This document shows positions 45,201 to 55,894 of a stretch of DNA of 64,000 nt, piece by piece. Origin of the DNA: Closterium sp. NIES-65 (Eukaryota; Streptophyta; Zygnematophyceae; Desmidiales; Closteriaceae); contig CANXME010002327.1 in NCBI GenBank assembly GCA_948144175.1, positions 2,155,001 to 2,219,000 of the forward strand, in the 5' to 3' direction. The position numbers and the translations under genes are program-made. Under the pieces are notes generated by a model that worked only from the letters and a program-made list of their open reading frames with translations, was not told where the DNA came from and did not search any database. The first letter of the stretch is position 1, and each line of letters begins with the position of its first letter.

Positions 45201-48135
45201 CGTCGAACGTGACGTCCTGGGAGGACAGAACACGTCGAGAGGTGGGGTGGTAAAACTGCCACCCAGGGGCGTCGGGGGGGAACCCCAGGAAGACGCAGGG
45301 AGAAGCACGAGGGGATAGCTTGTCCGCAGACAGGTCGCGAACAAACGCCCGAGATCCCCAGACCCGGAACGCCGACGCATCGCCAACCTTCCCCGTCCAC
45401 AGCAGGGCTGGGGAGGTCTCCGGTCGAGAGACCCTGGGGTGGAGGTTGATCTGGTGCGCAGCGTACCTGACCGCAAACGGCCACAGAAAATGGGGAGCAG
45501 CCGCATGCATCATGGACGTACGAGCGACGTCCATGACCATGCCAATGCGGCGCTCAGCAATCCCATTCTGCTGCGGTGAGTCCGGAAGCGTGAAGGTCTG
45601 ACGGATGCCTCGCGCACGACAGTAGGCACTCAGGAGGCCAGAGGAGAACTCTCCGCCTCTGTCCGAGTGCAGACGCAAAACAGGGAAGTCAGAGCCAAAG
45701 CTCCTCCGAAGCTGGAGACGAGCTGCGCGGATCCAGTCGATCAACACCGCAGTGACCTCACCCTTGCTGCGCAAGGGGAAGACTGTGGTGTAACGCGAGT
45801 AGTCGTCAACCACCAGCAGGAAGTAGCGCTCCTGACCCTGTCCACGGACGCGGGCTGGGCCCCACACATCCATGTGAAGCGTCTGCAACGGGGCCTCTGT
45901 CGGAGGAAACTGGGAGGAGTGAGGGGCAGCACGCTGGCGCCCCTCGACACAGGGGACACAGGTGGGGCCAGGGCCCGGAGGAAGGGGAGGGAGAGACCGA
46001 GGAAGACCAGACACAAGGACTCGCGAGGCCATGCCTCTGAGCCGAAGCAGAGAGGGGTGGCCAAGGCGGTGGTGCCAGAGGAGGGTCTCGTGAGACAAAC
46101 GACGGCACGAGCAGGGGGCAGACTCAGGACCAGACCTGGACGCTGCAGCAAACACCTGACCAGACGAAGTGACCCTACCAGACTCAGCACCTGGAGGAGA
46201 AGCAGTGGTCAGAGTGTACAGGCTCGACCCTGGCCGACGTGTAAACGTAGCCAGGTGGCGACCTGTATCCGCCTCCGTGCAGTGGGTCACCCGCTGACGA
46301 GCAGGGGTGAACTGGTGGACACCCGCATCCTGGAGGTCAGCACCACTCACCAAGTTCGTCGAGAACGAGGGGAGGTAGAGACCAGTCAGGGTGCCAGAGG
46401 GGGCCGCCGGACACGGGAGGACAGTGGAGAAGCGAGACAGGACAGGCCCCCCAGAGGGGTCAGCCAGGGACACCGCAACCGGCCGACTCAGCGGCGTGAG
46501 AGTGGTGCGGTCCCGAAAGAAGGAGCGAGACGCTCCAGAGTCAAGGGTGAAGGTGTGAGAGGCCGAAGCCGACACAGTACCTGAGAGGGCAGACTCACCA
46601 GCACCTGAGAGCACAGACGCACTGGCACCTAGAGCAGCAGCCTCACTAGTACCTGACGCGGCAGTACCAATGCCCGGGTCGGGCGGGAAACACCGGTAAC
46701 AGTCATCCTCATCACTACCAATCGCAGCATACATAGCAGAGAGAATAGCATCAAAATCAAGATCATAAATAGCTACACCAGCCCTAGACAGCTCTCCCCA
46801 GCGGGGGATCTCAGCTGCCTCCGGAAACTGCTGACGCCAGGCGTCAGTCAGGCGGCCAAAGCAGCGGCGGGCAGTGTGGGCGCCTCCACACCTCTCCCCT
46901 GCACGGTCACCGGTGCGGAGAACGTAGGGGCAAGGACCAAGCGCACCACCACGCTGACGCTGCGAGTACCACTCACGGAGCTGCTGAGGGGCGGGGACGG
47001 TGCGAGAGCGCTGCTGCTGCTGTGGCTGCTGCTGCGGCTGCTGCTGCTGCTGCTGCTGGCGCTGACCACCCCCGGAGCTGCTCCGCTGGGACGAGCCACT
47101 CCGACCCCCGCCTCCACTGCCACCCCCGCCTCCACCGCCACCCCCGTCTCCACCTCCACCTCCCCCACCAGGACCGTCGCTCCCACCGCTCCCACCGCCT
47201 CCTCCGCTACCACCTCCGCCGCCACCTCCGCCTCCACCGCCGCCACCAGTACCTCCACTCCCGCCACCACCCCCACCGCCACCCCCACTCCCCCCGCCAC
47301 CCCCACCGCCTCCTCCACCGCCCCCTCTAGCTCCACCCGCTCCCTTGCCCCCCTTGCCCTTGCCAGCGCGGCGTCTGCCGCTGGGGGCAGACGCCGCGCC
47401 GACCGACTCAAAACCAGTGAGGTCGGCCGCAGCGGCAGAGGCGACAGAGGGCAGCAGGGGGGAAGGAGCACACCCCTCAAAGATAGGGGTGCGAGGGTCA
47501 CCCCGAGAGGCCCCTACAGCGACAATACTCTTCTCAGCCGCTAGCAGGGACTCCTCAAGGAGGTCGACAGTGAGAGCGGTGGGACAGACAGAGAGAAACT
47601 GGTCCCTAACGACACGAAGGGACTCAGGGAGACGGGTGACGAGAAAGTAGAGAGTGATGTACATGGGAGGAGGGTTCGCAGCGCGGAACTCAGCAGGAAG
47701 GGCAGCGCGGTAGCGGGTGTCACTAGCACGGAGGTGGGTAACGAGGTCAGCGACAGTGGTAAAGGAAGCGAGGTCAGGGAAGAGAAACGGTAGCATGAGG
47801 CGGCTAAGGGTAGCGGAGGAAGGGGAGGAGTAGCGTGCAACTACAGCGTCGTACAAGGCCTGAGCGGTCTTGCACTGACTAAAGTGGGCACGCTCAGAGG
47901 AAGGGAGGTGGCGACGCACAGCAAGACGTGCAGCAGCATCGCGGGTCGCCCACTTGGAGCGAACGGCAGAGTCAGCATCGGCAGGTGGGGCAGGGACAGC
48001 GCCAGAGACAAAGTCAAAGAGAGAGACCTCATCTATCGCATCACACAGTAAGTACAGCTGCAGGTCCTCAATCCAGACGGCAAAGTCAATGGCCCTCCCC
48101 TCAGCGTCAAAGGTAAGAACATTGGGGGTGGCCAT
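42238..48135 (-). CDS. element G Gag-Pol polyprotein (fossil, almost open)
   Basis: The most likely start is MATPNVLTFDAEGRAIDFA at 48135; the frame stays open upstream to 49011 through the GC-rich array. Order: gag core (FSQCKTAQALYDAVVARYSS, YITLYFLVTRLPESLRVV), a long Gly-rich tract with a Gln run, Cys motif (CGGAHTARRCFGR), retropepsin (FTLDSGASRSFFRDRT), pre-integrase (LLWHHRLGHPSLLRLRGM), integrase (MDVWGPARVRGQGQERYF, LRLHSDRGGEFSSG, NGIAERRIGMVMD), an Ala/Gly/Glu linker of about 300 residues, RT (GMWIFRVKRPPGSPPVFKAR, YILVYVDDLVFATA) and RNase H (EAEIYAGAMAAQELRWLTYL). About one break. Confidence 0.92.
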
Positions 48136-48479
48136 GACAGCAGCTGAAAATCTCACCGGGCTGGGAGAGGCGGGTAGGTCAGCAGCAGAGGAACAGCAGC
48201 ACGGCTCCGCAGGCGGCTCGGGCGGCGCGGGCGGCTCGGCGGCGGCTCGGGGGCGGCTCGGCGGCGGCTCAGGCGGCGGCGGCTCGGCGGCGGCTCGGCT
48301 GCTGCTGGGCGGCGCGGGCGGCTCGGGCGTCACGGGCGGCTCGGCGGCGGCTCTGGCGGCTCGGCGGCGGCTCTGGCGGCGGCTCGGCGGCGGCTCGGCG
48401 GCGGCTCGGCGGCTCGGCGACGGCTCGGCGGCGGCTCGGCGGCGGCTCAGGCGGCGGCGGCTGCTGCTGGGCGGATCGG

Positions 48480-48995
48480 CGGGGCCGCGTAGTAGAGTGG
48501 CGGCGGGGCCGCGACCGAAGAGAGCGGCGGGGCCGCTTAGCAGAGGGCGGCGGGGCCGCGACCGAAGAGAGCGGCGGGGCCGCGTAGCAGGGGGCGGCGG
48601 GGCCGCGTAGCAGAGGGCGGCGAGGCCGCGTAGCAGAGGGCGGCGGGGCCGCGATCGAAGGGCGGCGGGGCCGCGTAGCAGAGGGCGGCGGGGCCGCGTA
48701 GTAGAGGGCGGCGGGGCCGCGTGGCAAAGGGCGGCGGGGCCGCGATCGAAGGGCGGCGGGGCCGCGTAGCAGAGGGCGGCAGGGCCGCGTAGCAGAGGGC
48801 GGCGGGGCCGCGTAGCAGAGGGCGGCGGGGCCGCGAGGCAGAGGGCGGCGGGGCCGCGTAGCCGAGGGCGGCGGGGCCGCGATCGAAGGGCGGCGGCGGG
48901 GCCGCGTAGCAGAGGGCGGCGGGGCCGCGATCGAAGGGCGGCGGGGCCGCTAGGGAAGGGCGGCGGAGCCGCGAGGGGAAGGGCGGCGCAACGGT
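48480..48995 (-). repeat. GC-rich repeat array in the leader of element G
   Basis: Some 22 units of about 21-24 bp, consensus GGCGGCGGGGCCGCG followed by TAGCAGAG or ATCGAAG. It lies between the primer site and the gag start and reads as RPRRPLLRGPAAL repeats. Confidence 0.95.
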
Positions 48996-49099
48996 CCGCT
49001 AGGGGCGACACGACGGGTCGCTAAAAAAAAAACGCGCCTCGGGGCGCGGTTCGGTGGGCCCTAGAAGCAGTCCCTAGGAGGGAACCTGCTCTGATTCCA

Positions 49100-49232
49100 T
49101 GTGGAAACAAAGAACGAGAATGAAAATGACTATGAACGAAGTGAGTACAAATAGGAAACCCTAATTGGGTTGTACCCCCTATGGGATACCCCACTATAGC
49201 CTACAGAAACAAGTAAGCTATAAGTTCTGACA
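49100..49232 (-). repeat. 5' LTR of element G
   Basis: 133 bp, identical to 41908-42040. Confidence 0.95.
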
Positions 49233-49363
49233 CGCGGCCCGCGGAACCTTCGCGTAACACCTAGTTACGGGGCCTGGTGTCGAGCCTATATATAGCCTCG
49301 TGTTGTACCCAGGTGATCATTCAATTACATTCTCTTTTCTGAGCTCGATCCTAGATCCTCACA
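49233..49363 (+). repeat. 5' LTR of gypsy F, right part
   Basis: Begins with the CGCGG target duplicate made by G and ends GATCCTCACA. It includes a TATATATAG box near 49289. Confidence 0.93.
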
Positions 49364-49439
49364 CTTGGTAATCAGAGCCCGTTTACACGCGAAGTTCTTT
49401 CGACCACTAAAAACCAGCCTTAAAAAAACCGCGGGGGCG

Positions 49440-51960
49440 ATGCAGTCAAACATCGATTTCGGGTACGTAAAACCGGTTCCGTGTTTTCCGCTCCCCCTCG
49501 ATCCGGTTTTTTCGGACGCGTTGATGTCAGGCATGGAGGGCCAAGGCGACAACTACGCGACTACGAGCGACATTGCAAGCCTCCGCACCGACATGGAGCA
49601 GACGCAGGCGACGCTTCGTCGACTCGAGGCTTTTCTAACAAGCCAACCAGGGTTCGCCACCGCAGCGGCAGCGACCACAGCGACTGCAGCACCGATACCT
49701 CCAGCAGCAGTGGCGACACCGACATTTCACGGACCAATGGCATCACTGTCGCCGAACCTCGAAGCAGCACGACCGAGGCTCCCGGAAGCGTTCGATCCAA
49801 GCGCGAAGGGATCCGACGTCCGGCGATTCGTGGCCACCCTCGAAATTTACTTCGAGGCCATTGGCTGTTCGACCCCGCAACACGACGCAGCAAGGATTCG
49901 GCTCGCAGCGACACTGTTACGTGGACCGGCTCTCGAATGGATTTACTACACCGACGTAGCCCGCGGGGAGAAAACGTGACAACAGTTTCGGGCAAATTTA
50001 ATCGAGCGTTTCGAACCAATTAATACAACCTACATGGCGCGGCAGCAGATACACCGACACAAGCAATACAGTAGTGTGTCAGAATAATATATAAATATAT
50101 ATATTGTTTTGTAACTGCCTGTAGTATAGACTACTGTAGTTATATAATGTTCTGTTTTGGTGGTGCACCTTTCTTCTTGCCTATATGTACTGCTCGCTCT
50201 ATAGTGAAACCCCTTCTCCTCTCTTTTGCTTTCAACTTTCTCGACTCTCCTAACTCAACTCACTAGAACTCGATCACCAAGGTTCCTAAGCTATGGCTCC
50301 TAAGCCCACCTCTTCCTAGGTACTTTCACATGTTATCAAAGCGTGTTCCGCTCCTGGACTCCTGCTTCCGCTGCTACTGAGTGTACTGCACGCCCCGTGG
50401 TGTGCCCTACTTAAGCGGCCCCGCCGCCCTACGCTTCGCGACCCCGCCGCCCTTTCTTAGCGGCCCCGCCGCCCTGCTATCGCGGCCCCGCCGCCCTTTC
50501 ATCGCGGCCCCGCCGCCCTGTCATTGCGGCCCCGCCGCCCTGCTATCGCGGCCCCGCCGCCCTACGCTACACGGCCCCGCCGCCCTACGTCGCGGCCTCG
50601 CCGCCCTACTCCTGCGGCCCCGCCGCCCTACGTCGCGGCCTCGCCGCCCTTCACTGCGGCCCCGCCGCCCTTGCTACGGCCCCGTCGCCCACTTGCGGCC
50701 CAGCCCCGTCACCTACCAGCGGCCCCGACCAGTCGCCGCCCTCAGCTGCGGCCCCGTCGCCGCTCTCACCTGCGGCCCCGTCGCCACCCTCAGCTGCGGC
50801 CCCGTCGCCACTCTCACCTGCGGCCCGTCGCCGCCCACATTTGCGGCCCCGTCGCCGCCCTCACCAGCGGCCTTGCCACCCACATTCGCGGCCCCGCCGC
50901 CCTCTTTTGCGGCCCCGTCTCCTACACCTGCGGCCCCGCCACCAAAGGCCCCGATGTCACCTGCGGCCCCGCCACCTGAGGCCCCGTCGCCACCTGCGGC
51001 CCCGCCCACCCTTGCGGCCTTGTCGCCCACTTCGGCCCCGCCCAATTGCGGTCCCCCCCCCCCCCCTTCATCCCGTCACCTGTCGCGGCTCCTTCGGGGG
51101 CCGCGACCTGAAAGGGGGGGGGGGAGTCGTCGCCCCCTCTGCCGCTTGCTTTGGCGCCCGGGGAGGCCGTGCGTCGCCCCCCCCCCCCCCCTTCTCCTCC
51201 TCTTTTTGTTCCCTCTGCTGCAGCTGCCGCTGGGGGGGAGGGTGTGAGAGTGTGGGGGAGCCCGGGGAGGGACTTGGGGTGGCGGGTGTGGGGGTGATGG
51301 GTGATGTGTGGTCCCCTGGCCCTACGGCCCCATCCTCCTCCGTTTGCCCCCCCCTCTGCTGCTCCTGCAGCAGTGTGGGAGGGGGAGGGGGAAGGGGAGG
51401 ATGAGGGGATGTAGGTGGTGACCAACCAGAGCCTATCACCTCCTCTCCTCTCTCTCCCTCTCTCTCTCTCCCTCTCTCCTCCTCCTTGCCTACCCTCTCC
51501 CGTACTGCTACGCACTTTTGGTGTACCCCATTATGGGGGCGTTGACTGCATATTCTTCCCTACAGGCACTTATGGGGGCGTGTCAGAATAATATATAAAT
51601 CTATATATTGTTTTGTAACCGCCTGTAGTGTAGACTACTGTAGTTATATAATGTTCTGTTTTGGTGGTGCACCTTTCTTCTTACCTATATGTACTGCTCG
51701 CTCTATAGTGAAACCCCTTCTCCTCTCTTTTGCTTTCAACTTTCTCGACTCTCCTAACTCAACTCACTCGAACTCAATCACCAAGGTTCCTAAGCTATGG
51801 CTCCTAAGCCCACCTCTTCCTAGGTACTTTCACATAGTGTAACACAATACACGCAGCAGATGGAGTTACTGTTGAACCGCATCACCGACCTGACCGAAGG
51901 CGAAAAAATCCAGGCATACACCGAAGGGTTAAAAATGGAGATTCGGCGGCAGGTGATCTG
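49440..51960 (+). CDS. gypsy F gag, N-terminal part (fossil, interrupted by H)
   Basis: MQSNIDFGYVKPVPCF, a Ser/Ala-rich segment and the gag core (PEAFDPSAKGSDVRRFVATL, LRGPALEWIYY) up to H. Beyond H, TQQMELLLNRITDLTEG and GLKMEIRRQVI continue the same protein family. The zinc knuckle lies beyond J. Confidence 0.8.
50077..50330 (+). repeat. 5' LTR of element H
   Basis: 254 bp, TGTCAGAATAATATATAAA to ACTTTCACA. Confidence 0.93.
50408..51050 (+). repeat. GC-rich repeat array in the leader of element H
   Basis: Units of about 15-22 bp with core GCGGCCCCGCCGCCCT, drifting to GCGGCCCCGTCGCCAC. All frames are open across it (Pro/Arg/Ala-rich). Same core and same place as in B, E and G. Confidence 0.92.
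51082..51107 (+). other. UUCG-tetraloop hairpin in element H RNA
   Basis: GTCGCGGCTCC, loop TTCG, GGGGCCGCGAC: an 11-pair stem (one G-U) closed by C(UUCG)G. The counterpart in element B is at 8491-8517. Confidence 0.7.
51581..51834 (+). repeat. 3' LTR of element H
   Basis: 254 bp, matches 50077-50330 at about 98%. Confidence 0.93.
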
Positions 51961-51985
51961 CCCACCGGCGCGAACGTCTTGTCAT

Positions 51986-52257
51986 TGTCAAGATAGTAGG
52001 TAATAGAACAGGAAATAGGGAGTAGAAACGTGGGGCCTAGGCTTAGTAGCCTAGGCCCTAACTTAGTATCGAGCGGGTTTTCCCCTAGGGTGAGAGTTGA
52101 GTGAGTTGAGAGGAAAATTGTGAAAAGGTGGTTTCACTATAGGTTCAGGGGTACATATAGCATAGAAACACAATAAGGTGCACCACCAACAAAAGTTTAC
52201 ATAACTACACTAACTACAACTACAAGCAATTATAAAACATGACAAAATATTTCGACA
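51986..52257 (-). repeat. 3' LTR of element I
   Basis: 272 bp, minus-strand TGTCGAAATATTTTG to ATCTTGACA. Confidence 0.93.
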
Positions 52258-52679
52258 CGCCCCCATAATGCTTGTAGGTAGGTGTGTAGTTACAGCAACA
52301 GCAGGTACCCCTACCATCTCCTCACCCTCCTCCTTCCCCTCCCCAACACTGCTGCAGAAGCAGCAGAGAAAGGGGGGAAAGAGGAAAGGTGGAGGGACGG
52401 CTGCTTGTTGCCTCACCCCCACCACCCAGGTACCACCCCCCCCCCTCACCCACATCCTCACACCCTCCTCCCCCAGCGGCAGCTGCAGCGGTGGGACTGA
52501 AAGAAGGAGGAGGGAAAGGGAGAGAGTTGACCCCACGCTCCAACACCCTCCACCCCCATACCCTCCTCCCCACGGCTGCAGGGAGACAAGAGAAAGGGGG
52601 GGGTGGGAAGGAAGAAAGCCGCAGAGCGGCGAAGAGGCGTCGGTGCAGATGGGTCAGGGACGGCAGCAGGGAGTGCAGG

Positions 52680-52935
52680 GGCGGAGAGGCCCGTCGCGGG
52701 CCAGTGCCACGGGGCGCACGACGGGTAGGATAAAAGGGCCCGATCGTGTGCCTCGGGGCGCACGACGAGCAGGGCACCATTGTGTGCCTCGGGGCATACG
52801 ATGGGCAGATAAAGGGCACCGTCGCGTACCACGGGGCGCGCGACGGGCAGGATAGGAGTCACACGCCCGTGGGCGGGACAAGGTAAAACTAAAATCGTCA
52901 CGCGCCCTAGGCGCGCGACCGGAAAATCTCAGCAG
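52680..52935 (-). repeat. GC-rich repeat array in the leader of element I
   Basis: Units of about 40 bp containing CGGGGCGCACGACGGG, just inside the primer site, like the CGGGGCGCACGGCGGG units of element B. Confidence 0.8.
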
Positions 52936-52986
52936 CGGAAGAGTAACGCGGGCCCACAGGCCAGGACGAAAACAGCTCCGATAACA

Positions 52987-53258
52987 TGTCAAGATAGTAG
53001 GTAATAGAACAAGAAATAGGGAGTAGAAACGTGGGGCCTAGGCTTAGTAGCCTAGGCCCTAACTTAGTATCGAGCGGGTTTTCCCCTAGGGTGAGAGTTG
53101 AGTGAGTTGAGAGGAAAACTGTGAAAAGGTGGTTTCACTATAGGTTCAGGGGTACATATAGCATAGAAACACAATAAGGTGCACCACCAACAAAAGTTTA
53201 CATAACTACACTAACTACAACTACAAGCAATTATAAAACATGACAAAATATTTCGACA
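52987..53258 (-). repeat. 5' LTR of element I
   Basis: 272 bp, about 99% identical to 51986-52257. Confidence 0.93.
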
Positions 53259-55894
53259 GTCATAGTCGGCGCCGTACACCTGCGTGAAGCCCTTCACGAC
53301 CAGCCTCGCCTTCTCTCGCTCGAAGGTGTCGTTGATGTGGTACTTCGTCGTTAACACCCACCGGTTCTTCATGATGTTCACTCCCGGCGGGCGTTCGACT
53401 AGCTCCCACGTTCCCATGTTGAGGAGGCTGCAAATTTCCTCCTCCATGGCGGCCTTCACCGCCAGACCCTTCGAGCTCGCCAACGCCTCTTTCACCGTCA
53501 TCATCGAGATGTCCCAGCAGTGCTTGATGTCGGCTAGCATGTCGGGATCGAGCTCTGGAAACTCCTCATCCTCCTCGGTGTCGTCGTACAGCAGGTCGTC
53601 ATCATCATCGTCCACGTCGTACACCGTGGTGAAGGCAGTAGGGACGAAGAAGTCAGGCGGCCTCCGAAGTCGGCTTGAACGTCGTGGTCCAAGCTGGACC
53701 TCCTCGGCGTCCCCTCCATCGTCGCTGTCGTCGCTGCCCTTGGCGTCCTGCTGCTCCTCAGACGGCGTCCCAGCCGATTGCTCCCCTGTGGTCGGTGTCC
53801 CAGCTGACTTCTCCCCTGTGGTCGGTTCCCCTGTCGACTGTCCGATTGCCGACTGCTCCTTGGTCGGCGTCGCTGCTGCCTGCTCCCCTGTGAGCTGCTG
53901 TTGTGTAGACGTCTACTTCACCGGCTTCACCAAAGTCGGCTGCACCACCTGCTGCCTTCCAGTCGGCGTCACCTGCACTCCCACGCTGACTTTCACAGCA
54001 TCACATCGGCCACCGGCGATGCTTGGGGCCGGCGCCACAGATGACGCCCCACTTCTCCCCTCATCACCGGAGGCCGACGTCGTGGTCAGCAAAGGCAAGT
54101 CGGCAACAGGGGGAGTGGCAGGAGCACAGGGAGCGGGGACGGCCTCGGCCTCAGCCTCGGCGTCTGCACCAGCAGGCTCACCGGCCTCGGCGAGCAGAGG
54201 CAGGGTTGCAGCCGATGTATCCATTGGTGGGTGAACCGTCGTCCGCCCTGACGCCGGCCCGTAAGCCGACTTCCACACTTCCAGCGACATGCTCTCGTAG
54301 AACACAACATCTGACGTGGTGACCACCCGGTTGTCAGAGATGTCGAGGAGCTCCCAGCCCTTGCTCTCCTCCAACACGCCGAGGTGAAGGCCCCACCGTG
54401 CCTTCGGCTGCAGCTTCCCACCACGCTGCTGCTCGTGGACTAAGAACTGCACCATGCAGCCCCACACCCACGCCAGTGACAAGTCGGGCTCCTTCCCGGT
54501 CAGCAACTGGTACGGCGTCGTCCCCGCCGGCAGCGCCGACCTCTCAAGGCAGTTGCGGACCCAGATGGCCTGCCGGAGAGCGAGGTGACACCAGTGATGC
54601 TGCACACCCATGTGCAGCAGCATCGTCCGCACCGGCTCCACCACCGTCCTCATCTCCCGCTCCGCCATGCCGTTCTGCTGCGGGGTGTATGGGCAGGTCA
54701 GGTCGTGGATGATCCCCTTGCCGTTCACGAAGTCGGTGAACTACTTCCCGAGGAACTCCCTTCCCCGGTCAGAGCGCAGCATCGACACCGACTTCTTCGC
54801 CTGCCGTTCAGCCACCGCCAGCCACTGCACAAACACCGGCAACGCATCTGACTTCTTGGCGACCGGCTTCACCCACACATAGCGGGTCTTGCGGTCCTTC
54901 AGTAGCAAGAAGTACAGGCTGCCATCCTTGGCAGCCACGCGGAACGGCCCGCACAGGTCGATGTGCACGACAGCCATCACGTCGTCGGCGTCGGAGCCTT
55001 TGTCAGAGAAGGTGTGCCGCGTTAGCTTCCCACTAACTCACGAGACACACGGTGAGTCGGCGCTCGTCGCCGACTTGAGGTCGAGCCCAATGGCGACCTC
55101 GCTCTTCGTTGAGCTCCTGATGGTGTCCATGCCGACGTGCGCAAGTCTAGCATGCATCCTTTCCGGCGTCGACTTCGTTTTCGAGATGATCGCCCGCAGG
55201 GTGACAACCTCCATGGTAGGCGTTGTCGGCGCGGCCGAGTGGGGGCGCAGGTCGGTGCAGAGGACACGCCCGGTGTACGTCGCCCGACCGAACACCTCCC
55301 CTGCTGCCGAGACGAGCAACATCACGACGCCATCCTCCTACAGCTTCACCACGTGCTCCTTCAGCTGGCCGGCTAAAAGTGGGTTTGCTCAGACACCGGG
55401 TACGTGAGCATATCGGGGATGAGCACCTGCTTTCTGGCCTCCCCTTGCAGAGCGACAGTGCCGCGACCCTAACGTTTTGGAGCGCCCCATTGAAGCCGCG
55501 CACGTGCTTCACGTCGCCGCTTGGCCCCAAGTCAACGAAGGCCTCCTTCGTCCCCATTAGGTGGTGCGAGCAGCTGCTGACGAGCAGGACCACCGCTGGG
55601 TTCGCCAGATAGCTGCTGCTACCACTTGGAAGTCCTCACCGGCCTCCACTGCCAGTGAGACGGTCGGCTCCACGTCGCCGACCAGCAAGCATGACGCCGC
55701 CTTGTTGTCTCGCCCCTTGCCGCCTGCAGAGGAGTCGGCGTCCGTCGCCGAGGCCGACTTGTCCGACTGCTTCTCCTTGCGCGGCTTGTTTCCTTGACGT
55801 GGACGACAGCTGGCCGACCTCCTGCCGCCTCCCTTAGCGTCGTCGTCGCCGGTATCGCTGCGGTCGGGACACTCGAAGGAGAGGTGGTCAGGGC

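Larger units (their letters stand above)
41908..49232 (-). mobile_element. Ty1/copia element G, young and nearly whole
   Basis: LTRs of 133 bp at 41908-42040 and 49100-49232 appear identical. Target duplication CGCGG (41903-41907 and 49233-49237). Primer site TGGAATCAGAGCAGG (minus strand, 49085-49099); polypurine tract TATGGGGGTG beside the 3' LTR. One polyprotein frame covers almost the entire interior, with about one break. This is the best candidate in the window for the driver of the non-autonomous elements. Confidence 0.95.
50077..51834 (+). mobile_element. non-autonomous LTR element H in gypsy F
   Basis: LTRs of 254 bp at 50077-50330 and 51581-51834 differ at about 6 positions (about 2.4%). 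Target duplication TAGTG (50072-50076 and 51835-51839). Primer-like site TGTTATCAAAGCG; polypurine tract CTTATGGGGGCG. The interior is a GC-rich array, a hairpin and low-complexity sequence, with no gag or pol. Whole in structure, moderately young. Confidence 0.93.
51986..53258 (-). mobile_element. non-autonomous LTR element I inside J
   Basis: LTRs of 272 bp at 51986-52257 and 52987-53258 differ at 2 positions that I can see. Target duplication GTCAT (51981-51985 and 53259-53263). Primer-like site TGTTATCGGAGC (minus strand). Polypurine tract ATTATGGGGGCG. The interior carries low-complexity sequence and an array of about 40-bp GC-rich units; no gag or pol. Whole in structure and young. Confidence 0.93.

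Noticed and set aside
50381-51247. 288-residue Pro/Ala-rich frame in element H
   Set aside because: The same kind of GC array; not supported as a gene.
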